NCBI RefSeq assembly: GCF_046156265.1
Contig: NZ_JAWDIR010000014.1
Span: 1-35,579 of the forward strand
DNA: 35,579 bases
Reading direction: 5' to 3'
Source of the DNA: CAMDHY01 sp046156265
Lineage (GTDB): Bacteria; Pseudomonadota; Alphaproteobacteria; Rhizobiales; Segnochrobactraceae
A program made the position numbers and the translations under genes. Below are positions 27,233 through 35,579 of the stretch, one piece after another (position 1 is the stretch's first letter; the number at the start of each line of letters is the position of its first letter). The notes under the pieces were generated by a model. It saw only the letters and a program-made list of their open reading frames with translations, searched no databases and was not told the origin of the DNA.

Positions 27233-28018
27233 TCAGTCGAACATGTTGCAGGGGACGGCCGCGCGGCCTGCTGCCGGCACAACCTTCACCGTGTCGTCCA
27301 TCAGCCCGGCGATCTCCAGCACGAGCTTGAGGCGGATCGCATCGGCGAAGCCGTCGAGGCTGCGGACCGGAACGACGAACGATCCCGGCCCGCCGATGAC
27401 GCAGTCCTCGTAGTAGTGATCGAGGTTGGGCAGGTGGTACCAGCTCGCCCCATCGCTCAGCATCAGCGGCAGGCCGTTGATGGTGATGCCCTGGGCGATG
27501 AGCACGTCGCGACTGGCCGTGACAACTCCACCCTGGTTATTCGGGCCGTCGCCGGAGATGTCGATGACCTGCCGGGCGCCCTTGTAGCCGTTGTCCGAAA
27601 ACAGCGTGCCGGCATAGGCGAGCGCGGATGAGATCGAGGTGCGCTGCACCGTCTTCAGGGGTGCCTCGGCGAGGCGATTGGCGAAGGCCTCCGCTGATTG
27701 CGGTCCGTCGATGAGCTGCCAGTCGGCCACCACGAACTGCTCGCCGACCCCGCCCCACTCGATGTAGGTGACGGCGACCTTGCCGGTCATGCCGAAGGCC
27801 ACCGCCTTCGCCACCTCCTCCGACACCAGGGCCGAGACGTAGCCGTCGCGCTGGACCTGCTGTTCGTACTCGTCCATCGACTGCGAGATGTCGACGGCGA
27901 GGACCAGTTCGACGTCGACCTCGACGTCCTCGGCCGATGCGGGGGCGGCGATGGCGAGCATCGCGAGGACGGCGGCGGCGGTCGCGGCCGGGCGGGGGAA
28001 CTTCCAGGCGATCGGCAC
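27233..28018 (-). CDS. Secreted DUF1194 (von Willebrand factor A-like) protein
   Basis: Predicted protein of 261 residues. Residues 1-29 are a signal peptide (KFPRP, then AATAAAVLAMLAIAAPASA, probable cleavage before Glu30). The rest is a DUF1194 domain, a VWA-like fold: LVLAVDISQSMDEYE with the metal-site Asp43-x-Ser45-x-Ser47, then RTSISSALAYAGTLF, ARQVIDISGDGPNNQGG and the YYEDCVIGGPGSFV segment. It should act in the periplasm, perhaps as a metal-dependent adhesion or binding protein; its partner is unknown. I prefer the GTG at 28018 because GGAGG (28031-28027) lies 8 nt before it; the ATG at 28033 overlaps that site and has none of its own. Confidence 0.85.
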   Translation of the reverse strand: MPIAWKFPRPAATAAAVLAMLAIAAPASAEDVEVDVELVLAVDISQSMDEYEQQVQRDGYVSALVSEEVAKAVAFGMTGKVAVTYIEWGGVGEQFVVADWQLIDGPQSAEAFANRLAEAPLKTVQRTSISSALAYAGTLFSDNGYKGARQVIDISGDGPNNQGGVVTASRDVLIAQGITINGLPLMLSDGASWYHLPNLDHYYEDCVIGGPGSFVVPVRSLDGFADAIRLKLVLEIAGLMDDTVKVVPAAGRAAVPCNMFD

Positions 28019-28026
28019 GGCGAAGA

Positions 28027-28031
28027 CCTCC
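28027..28031 (-). promoter_or_regulatory. Ribosome binding site supporting the GTG start of the DUF1194 gene
   Basis: Minus-strand GGAGG with 8 nt to the GTG at 28018-28016. It decides between this start and the ATG at 28033, which includes part of the site. Confidence 0.5.
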
Positions 28032-28213
28032 ATCACAGGGACGGTGCGGTCCTCGGGCGTTCTTCCCGGCGGTCGTCGGGCGGGTGATCCGGCGGCCGCT
28101 CTCCAGTCGTTGCCGGGAACGACTTCAAGCGACGTGCCAAAGCGCAGAAGGCCGGTGCGGCCAAGGGGTTGCGGCAACGCGGCGCTTCCGACAGCGCCGT
28201 CACCGTGCTGCAA

Positions 28214-28249
28214 TGCCGAAGAAATAGGCGCGCAGTGCGCGCTTCGGCA
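28214..28249. repeat. Two-part hairpin between the DUF1194 gene and grpE
   Basis: Inner stem GCGCGC (28228-28233) with GCGCGC (28237-28242) around AGT; outer stem TGCCGAA (28214-28220) with TTCGGCA (28243-28249); a 7-nt bulge GAAATAG on one side. On the minus strand the inner hairpin is followed by CTATTTCTT, so it may end the grpE transcript about 85 nt after its stop. A smaller inverted repeat, GGGTT/AACCC, follows at 28284-28300. Confidence 0.45.
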
Positions 28250-28331
28250 TCAGCCGTCGCGTTGAAACGCTATATCCGGCAATGGGTTATGGCGCAACCC
28301 AGCATTGCTGCGCTGCGGAATCCGATTCGGC

Positions 28332-28958
28332 TCAGCCAGCCGCCGCGGTGGAGTTCGCCCCCGCGTCGGCAGCGCCGGTGGCGGCCTTCGGGCCACCCTT
28401 CGCCACGCCCACCAGCGCCGGCCTGAGCACGCGGTCGCCGATGACGTAGCCGGGCTGCAGGACCTTCATCACGGTGCCGCTCGCGACACTGGGATCCGGC
28501 ACCTCGAACATCGCCTGATGGAGGTTGGGGTCGAAGCGCTCGCCGGCCGGGTCGATGCGGCGCACGCCGTGCTTGCCGAGGGTGGCGACGAACTCGCGCT
28601 CGGTCATCTCGACGCCGGAGAGCAGCGCCGCCAACGCCTCGCCGCCCTTTTCGCGCGCATCAGTCGACACCGCTTCCAGCGCACGGCCGAGATTGTCACC
28701 GACCGACAGCACGTCCCGGGCGAAGGCCGTGACGGCATAGCGGCTGGCGTCCTGCACCTCGCGCTCGGTGCGGCGGCGCAGGTTCTCCATTTCGGCCAAT
28801 GTCCGCAACACCTGATCCTTCAGGCCGGCATTCTCGGCCGCCAGCACCAGGATCTCATGGGCGAGGCCCGTCTCGTGGTCGACCTCGGGCGACGTCTCCG
28901 GCGCGGCGGGATCGACGGGGGGCAGGTCTGCTTCGGCGTGCGGATCTTGCTTGTTCAT
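28332..28958 (-). CDS. grpE: Nucleotide exchange factor GrpE
   Basis: Predicted protein of 208 residues. GrpE releases ADP from DnaK in protein folding. An acidic N-terminal tail (1-35) leads into the long coiled helix (about 36-90: ILVLAAENAGLKDQVLRTLAEMENLRRRTEREVQDASRYA), then the small beta domain with GVRRIDPAGERFDPNLHQAMFEVPDPSVASGTVMKVLQPGYVIGDRVLRPALVGVAK, which is diagnostic. The last 20 residues are Ala/Gly-rich. ATG 28958 has GAGGA 7 nt upstream. It follows trxA on the same strand after 63 nt. The usual partner hrcA is not beside it here. Confidence 0.95.
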   Translation of the reverse strand: MNKQDPHAEADLPPVDPAAPETSPEVDHETGLAHEILVLAAENAGLKDQVLRTLAEMENLRRRTEREVQDASRYAVTAFARDVLSVGDNLGRALEAVSTDAREKGGEALAALLSGVEMTEREFVATLGKHGVRRIDPAGERFDPNLHQAMFEVPDPSVASGTVMKVLQPGYVIGDRVLRPALVGVAKGGPKAATGAADAGANSTAAAG

Positions 28959-28970
28959 GCTGGTCCTCGG

Positions 28971-28990
28971 CGGGGCCGCGCGCGGCCCCG
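28971..28990. repeat. 20-bp perfect palindrome between trxA and grpE
   Basis: CGGGGCCGCGCGCGGCCCCG reads the same on both strands. It sits in the 63-nt gap after the trxA stop and may fold as a hairpin that attenuates or stabilises the mRNA; no T-tract follows in either direction. Confidence 0.6.
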
Positions 28991-29021
28991 TCTGTCAGTC
29001 GGTCGATCGGTGGCCGTCCGC

Positions 29022-29342
29022 TCAGGTGTTGCTGTTGATCCACTCGGCCAGGCGCCCCTTCGGAGCGGCACCGACCTGCGTCGCGGCGAGCTCGCCGTTC
29101 TTGAACATCAGGAGCGTCGGGATCGAGCGGATGCCGTATTTCGTCGCCGTCTGGTGGTTCTCGTCGACGTTCAGCTTCACGATCTTCACGCGGCCCTGCA
29201 ATTCATTGCCGATCTCCTCGAGGGCCGGGGCGATCATCTTGCAGGGGCCGCACCACTCCGCCCAGAAATCGACGACGACCGGCTCGCTGGAATCGAGCAC
29301 ATCGGCCTTGAAGGAGGCATCGGTAACTTTGGACGTCGCCAT
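29022..29342 (-). CDS. trxA: Thioredoxin
   Basis: Predicted protein of 106 residues, a classical cytoplasmic thioredoxin. The active site is WCGPC (Trp30-Cys31-Gly-Pro-Cys34) in VVVDFWAEWCGPCKMIAPALEEI. The buried Asp25 of the DFWA segment and the cis-Pro loop (YGIRSIPTLLMFKNGE) are present. It reduces protein disulfides with electrons from thioredoxin reductase. GAGGT lies 8 nt before the ATG. It follows ccmG after 121 nt and precedes grpE, so it may be read partly from the ccm promoter as well as its own. Confidence 0.95.
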   Translation of the reverse strand: MATSKVTDASFKADVLDSSEPVVVDFWAEWCGPCKMIAPALEEIGNELQGRVKIVKLNVDENHQTATKYGIRSIPTLLMFKNGELAATQVGAAPKGRLAEWINSNT

Positions 29343-29405
29343 GACGGACCTCGTGAACTGTGTCGGGCGAGACGCTCGCCGACGTCGCGGCGAACGTAGG
29401 AAGCG

Positions 29406-29431
29406 CCCCCCGCCACGTCAAGGACGGGGGG
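29406..29431 (-). terminator. Weak hairpin between ccmG and trxA
   Basis: CCCCCCG (29406-29412) pairs with CGGGGGG (29425-29431) around 12 nt, 33 nt past the ccmG stop on the minus strand. A run of Ts is lacking, so termination is only possible. Confidence 0.3.
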
Positions 29432-29463
29432 TGTCGCGGCGGGCTTCAAAATAGGGGTTCTGC

Positions 29464-30093
29464 TCAGCCGGGCGGCCGCGCCGCCGCCTGCTTTGCCGCC
29501 GTGATGGCCGCCCCGAGCGGGCCGGCCAGCGCGGCGTCGGAGATCGGGCCGATGTGCTTGTGGAGGATGGTGCCGTCCGGCCCGAGGACGAAGGTCTCCG
29601 GCACGCCGTAGACGCCCCACTCGATCGAGGCTCGCCCATTGGCATCGACTCCGACCGCCTCGTAGGGGTTGCCGAGCGCGCCGAGGAAGCGGCGGGCGTT
29701 CTCCGGCTGGTCCTTGTTGTTGATGCCGACGATGAGAAGCTCCGGATCCTCGGCGAGCCGCATCAAAAGCGGATGCTCGATCCGACACGGCCCGCACCAC
29801 GAGGCGAAGACGTTGACGAGCGTTGCCCGCCCGCGCAGGTCCGCCGGCGTCAGACCGGGCACCACCACGCCGTCGCGCACGAGGCCCTCGAGCGGCGGCA
29901 GCGCCGTCTCAGGGGCCGGCCGGCCGACCAGCACCGAAGGGATCGCCGAGATATCGCCGCCGACATTCAGCCGAAACAGGAACAGCGCGGCGAGCGCCAG
30001 GAAGATCGCCACCGGCGCGCCGAGCAGGAGCCGCATCCGCCGCCGGCGCGCCGCCTCGGCGGGATCGGTCACGAGGGGATCGACCGCCGTCAT
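29464..30093 (-). CDS. ccmG: Thiol:disulfide interchange protein CcmG (DsbE)
   Basis: Predicted protein of 209 residues. One N-terminal membrane segment (about 20-40, MRLLLGAPVAIFLALAALFLF) anchors a periplasmic thioredoxin-like domain with VNVFASWCGPCRIEHPLL (Cys100, Cys103) and the GVYGVPETFVLGPDG cis-Pro loop. The GVYGVPET segment is typical of CcmG. It keeps the apocytochrome c heme-binding cysteines reduced for heme attachment. The ATG at 30093 shares ATGA with the ccmD stop, so it is translated with ccmC and ccmD. Confidence 0.93.
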   Translation of the reverse strand: MTAVDPLVTDPAEAARRRRMRLLLGAPVAIFLALAALFLFRLNVGGDISAIPSVLVGRPAPETALPPLEGLVRDGVVVPGLTPADLRGRATLVNVFASWCGPCRIEHPLLMRLAEDPELLIVGINNKDQPENARRFLGALGNPYEAVGVDANGRASIEWGVYGVPETFVLGPDGTILHKHIGPISDAALAGPLGAAITAAKQAAARPPG

Positions 30094-30263
30094 GGCTGCC
30101 GGGCCGCCGAGCGCCGCCGCACGCCGCGCGCCTCGAGCTCGGCGATCCGCTGCTTCAGCCGCCGCCCGTCGAGGAGGATCCATGCCGTAATGCCGACAAG
30201 CACGACGGTGGTGATGGCGTAGGCGGCGAAGACGAAGCCGGTATGGCCGGAGAGCCAGCTCAT
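30090..30263 (-). CDS. ccmD: Heme exporter protein CcmD
   Basis: Predicted protein of 57 residues: a short start, one membrane helix (HTGFVFAAYAITTVVLVGITAWILL, about 7-31), then a basic cytoplasmic helix (DGRRLKQRIAELEARGVRRR). This is the usual CcmD layout, with a conserved FV..AY..T. motif. CcmD helps release holo-CcmE from the CcmABC complex. It is tied to both neighbours by ATGA overlaps: its ATG covers the ccmC stop and its stop covers the ccmG ATG. Confidence 0.9.
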   Translation of the reverse strand: MSWLSGHTGFVFAAYAITTVVLVGITAWILLDGRRLKQRIAELEARGVRRRSAARQP

Positions 30264-31021
30264 TGCGCCGCCTCCACCCGGCGCGTCTCGCCGGTCGCCG
30301 CGGCGGCCGCCTGCATGCCGAGCACGGCGAGGCGCCGGCGCAGGAGTTCGTTGCGCATCGCCATCACCTGCAGCGTCGTGAACAAGAGCGTGAACGCCAC
30401 CGCCATCACGAGGAGCGGGATCAGCATCGTCGGATGGATGGTCGGACCGTCCATGCGAAAGACGCTCGCCGGCTGGTGCAGCGTGTTCCACCAGTCGACC
30501 GAGAACTTGATGATCGGGATGTTGATGGTGCCGACCAGCACCAGGATGGCGGCGACGCGGGCGGCGCGGATCTGGTCGTCGAAGGCGTGCCAGAGGGCGA
30601 TCAGCCCGAGATACATGACGAACAGCACCAGCATCGAGGTGAGCCTGGCGTCCCACTCCCACCACGTCCCCCACATCGGCTTGCCCCAGATCGAGCCGGT
30701 GACGAGGGCGAGGAAGGTGAAGGCGGCGCCGAGCGGGGCTGCGGCCCGCGCCGCCACGTCGGCGAGCGGGTGGCGCCAGACCAGCGTGCCGAGCGCCGAG
30801 ACGGCCATCGAGACGTAGGCGAACAGCCCGAGCCAGGCCGACGGCACGTGCACGAACATGATGCGCACCGTCTCGCCCTGCTGGTAGTCGGCCGGTGCGA
30901 AGAAGAACGACAGCCACAGCCCGACGGCGAGGCAGGCGAGCGTCGCGATCCACAGGAACGGCAGCGCCCGCGCCGAAAGCGACGCGAAGCGGGTCGGATT
31001 GGCGAGGTCGGTGACACCCAT
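30260..31021 (-). CDS. ccmC: Heme exporter/heme-handling protein CcmC
   Basis: Predicted protein of 253 residues with six membrane helices. The tryptophan-rich heme-handling motif WGTWWEWDARLTS (about residues 118-130) lies between conserved His residues (VHVPSAW near 58 and the IHPTML segment near 198). CcmC loads heme onto the chaperone CcmE in the periplasm. The cluster order ccmA-B-C-D-G is standard; ccmE, ccmF and ccmH are not in this window. The gap to ccmB is 49 nt, with no strong Shine-Dalgarno. Confidence 0.95.
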   Translation of the reverse strand: MGVTDLANPTRFASLSARALPFLWIATLACLAVGLWLSFFFAPADYQQGETVRIMFVHVPSAWLGLFAYVSMAVSALGTLVWRHPLADVAARAAAPLGAAFTFLALVTGSIWGKPMWGTWWEWDARLTSMLVLFVMYLGLIALWHAFDDQIRAARVAAILVLVGTINIPIIKFSVDWWNTLHQPASVFRMDGPTIHPTMLIPLLVMAVAFTLLFTTLQVMAMRNELLRRRLAVLGMQAAAAATGETRRVEAAQ

Positions 31022-31070
31022 GATCTGCTTCTAGTGCCCGTCGAGATCGACTTCAATGTGGCGTTGGCGT

Positions 31071-31739
31071 TCAGCCCTCGCCGGCCCTGAGCGCCGCAGC
31101 CGCCGCGATCGGCGCGATCACCAGCGAGAACAGGGTGAGCGCGCAGAGGATCAGGAACGGCGGCAGGAACGGCGCCGGGTCGGTGACGGCGGCATCCGCC
31201 GCGGCGACGCCGAAGATCAGCACCGGCACCGCGAGCGGCACCACCAGCACCGGCACCAGCAGGCCGCCACGGCGGAGCCCCGCGGTCAGCGCCGCGCCGA
31301 TCGCCCCCATCAGCGTCAGCGCCGGCGTGCCGGCGGCGAGCGTCAGCGTCACGGCGCCGATCGCCGTCGGCGACAGGTCGAGGAATAGCGCCAGGAACGG
31401 GGCCGCCACCACCAGCGGCAGCCCGCTCGCCGTCCAGTGCGCCGCCGCCTTGGCGAGCACGACGAGCGATAGCGGTGCCTCTCCCGTGAGCAGAAGATCG
31501 AGCGAGCCGTCGTCACGATCGGCCTGGAACAGCCGCTCGAGCCCGAGCAGCGTGGCGAGCAGCGCGCCGATCCAGAGGATGCCCGGCCCGATCCGCGCGA
31601 GGAGCTTGAGGTCCGGGCCGACGCCGAGCGGCACGATGGTGACGACGACGAGGAAGAACAGCACTGACACTGCCGCGCCGCCGCCGACGCGCAGCGACAG
31701 CGTCAGGTCGCGCCGGTAGAGCGCCCACAGCGCCGTCAT
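31071..31739 (-). CDS. ccmB: Heme exporter protein CcmB
   Basis: Predicted protein of 222 residues with six hydrophobic segments. The N-terminus (MTALWALYRRDLTLSLRVGG...LFFLVVVTIVPLGVGPD) and the following ILWIGALLATLLGLERLFQADRDDGSLDLLLTG block are diagnostic of CcmB. It is the membrane partner of the ATPase CcmA in the CcmABCD complex that frees heme-loaded CcmE. ATG 31739 begins the family N-terminus; the frame is open to 31883. The gap to ccmA is 40 nt. Confidence 0.93.
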   Translation of the reverse strand: MTALWALYRRDLTLSLRVGGGAAVSVLFFLVVVTIVPLGVGPDLKLLARIGPGILWIGALLATLLGLERLFQADRDDGSLDLLLTGEAPLSLVVLAKAAAHWTASGLPLVVAAPFLALFLDLSPTAIGAVTLTLAAGTPALTLMGAIGAALTAGLRRGGLLVPVLVVPLAVPVLIFGVAAADAAVTDPAPFLPPFLILCALTLFSLVIAPIAAAAALRAGEG

Positions 31740-31779
31740 GCCGCCGGCCTCCCGTGGCCGTTCCGCCGGGCGATGCCGC

Positions 31780-32430
31780 TCACGCCGGCACCCTCCCGCC
31801 GAGAACGAGGCGGCGCGGAGCCGGGATCGGCAGCTCCGCGTGCGTCGCCGCCATGACGATGCCGCCGCCGGAAACGTGATCACGGATCATCTCGCCGAGC
31901 CGCCGCTCCGCCGCAGCGTCGAGCGCGGCCGTCGGCTCGTCGAGCAGCCACAGCGGCCGAGGTGCGGCGATCAGGCGGGCGAGCGCGAGGCGCCGCCGCT
32001 GGCCAGCCGACAGGTAGGCCGACGGCAGGTCGGCGAGCGGCAGGAGGCCGACCGCGTCCAGCGCGTCGTCGACGCGGTCGCGACTGCCGCCGAGATAGAC
32101 CGCCCAGAAGCCGAGCGCCTCGGCCACCGACAAGGACGGCTTCACCGCGTCGAGGTGGCCGAGATAGTGGACCTGGGCCGCGAGCGGCAGGTCGTCATCG
32201 CCGCCTTCGAGCCGCACGGTCCCCTCGCTCGGGGACAGCAGCCCTGCGACGACGCGCAGCAGGCTCGACTTGCCGGCCCCGTTCGGCCCGGTGACGACCA
32301 GCGATTCGCCCGCTTCCACGCTGAAGGAGACGTCCTCGAACAGCCGCCGTCCCCCCCGGTCGAGCGCCAGCGACACGGCGGCGAGACGCTTGGGTGCAGG
32401 GGCCGTCACGGCGCGGTTTTCCGCGGCCAT
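31780..32430 (-). CDS. ccmA: Cytochrome c biogenesis ATP-binding protein CcmA
   Basis: Predicted protein of 216 residues, a lone ABC ATPase of CcmA length. Walker A is GPNGAGKSS (48-56), signature LSAGQRRRLALARL, Walker B LWLLDEPTAALD, switch His in AATHAELP. The LSAGQ signature and the short size are typical of CcmA. It drives release of holo-CcmE with CcmB, CcmC and CcmD on the cytoplasmic face. It is the first gene of the ccm cluster and diverges from acnA; the gap of 263 nt should hold both promoters. ATG 32430 begins the conserved sequence, and the open frame upstream overlaps the intergenic gap. Confidence 0.92.
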   Translation of the reverse strand: MAAENRAVTAPAPKRLAAVSLALDRGGRRLFEDVSFSVEAGESLVVTGPNGAGKSSLLRVVAGLLSPSEGTVRLEGGDDDLPLAAQVHYLGHLDAVKPSLSVAEALGFWAVYLGGSRDRVDDALDAVGLLPLADLPSAYLSAGQRRRLALARLIAAPRPLWLLDEPTAALDAAAERRLGEMIRDHVSGGGIVMAATHAELPIPAPRRLVLGGRVPA

Positions 32431-32693
32431 CGAGGCTCTCGATCGGCCGATCGGTTGGCTCGCTCGCACATTGGAGGTGATCTGGTTTCGCTGGGGGAAA
32501 TTCGGTATAGGCCTTGCAACTCGCGCCGGCGGACGGTGCGGTCCTGTATGACTTCGGATGTTCCGACCGGCGCTGTGCCGGAGGGGCTCCGGTCCGGCTT
32601 CCAGCAGTGGCCTCCTCCGCTGCCACGACCGCCGCCCCGGGACCATCCCGGTTCCGCCCCGCCGCGCCGCCATTCGAACAGGGGAACGCATCG

Positions 32694-35408
<2,715 letters not shown>

Positions 35409-35419
35409 GGTCGAGGCTT

Positions 35420-35441
35420 CCGGCGCGCCTCGGCGCGCCGG
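35420..35441. terminator. GC-rich hairpin after acnA
   Basis: CCGGCGCGCC (35420-35429) and GGCGCGCCGG (35432-35441) are perfectly complementary with a 2-nt spacer, 12 nt after the acnA stop. No T-tract follows, so it is a hairpin of possible terminating or stabilising role. Confidence 0.45.
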
Positions 35442-35495
35442 CCCGCGAGATCGCCTGCGCGCCGCCTGCGCGCGGGCATGAACGTCTCACCCCCA

Positions 35496-35579
35496 CGTCG
35501 TCATCGCCCGGCTCGACCGGGCGATCCATTCTTGCGATAGCGTCAGCCCGTTTCCGGGTGGATGGATGGCCCGGTCAAG
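35496..35579. repeat. Extragenic palindromic repeat, cut by the window end
   Basis: ATCGCCCGG (35503-35511) pairs with CCGGGCGAT (35517-35525), preceded by CGTCGTC and followed by CCATTCTTGCGATAG. At the end comes GGATGGATGGCCCGGTCAAG, the beginning of a second hairpin of the same style. This layout matches intergenic repeats common in Rhizobiales genomes (GTCATCGCCCGG-type paired with GGATGGCCCGGTC-type ends). The rest lies beyond the window. Confidence 0.6.

Overview
The window is chromosomal DNA of a high-GC alphaproteobacterium, most probably of the order Hyphomicrobiales (Rhizobiales). The support is gene content and order: lysC-ptsP-prfA-prmC-DUF4167-clpB in a row, a ccmABCDG cluster diverging from acnA, the lineage-typical families DUF4167, DUF1194 and DUF2161, and an extragenic palindromic repeat at the right end. 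Most genes are housekeeping genes with very high GC and strong codon bias, which leaves many long antisense open frames that are not genes.

Left end (1-2400), the accessory part: a DUF2161 PD-(D/E)XK-fold gene with a TTG start, a fragment of a phage terminase large subunit (about 822-1121), a clearly low-GC PIN-domain (DUF4935-like) gene with a nested inverted repeat just upstream, and tRNA-Arg(CCG) whose 3' end faces the PIN gene. I read this as the worn remains of an element integrated at the tRNA.

2400-9980: a membrane-anchored LysM/Ig-like protein; an ArsR-type regulator with Cys clusters transcribed ahead of an Atm1-type ABC exporter, with a perfect inverted repeat over the arsR start; a HicAB toxin-antitoxin pair whose HicA frame is cut by an in-frame TAA; a BenE-type transporter; and a divergent membrane protein with two ABM domains.

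9980-16060: a GT2-GtrA fusion overlapping a GT39/ArnT-like transferase (lipid-linked sugar transfer to envelope glycans), a Crp/Fnr regulator, a cyclic-nucleotide-binding/EAL protein (c-di-GMP phosphodiesterase), and a convergent MBL-fold hydrolase.

16060-26120: aspartate kinase, the nitrogen-PTS enzyme I (PtsP), release factor 1 and its methyltransferase PrmC (4-nt overlap), a disordered Arg/Gly-rich DUF4167 protein closed by a strong intrinsic terminator, and ClpB.

26120-35579: a GntR/FCD regulator convergent with a secreted DUF1194 VWA protein; then on the minus strand ccmA-ccmB-ccmC-ccmD-ccmG (heme handling and thiol reduction for cytochrome c maturation; C/D/G coupled by ATGA overlaps) followed by trxA and grpE; and aconitase on the plus strand. 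The end of the window holds half of an intergenic palindromic repeat.
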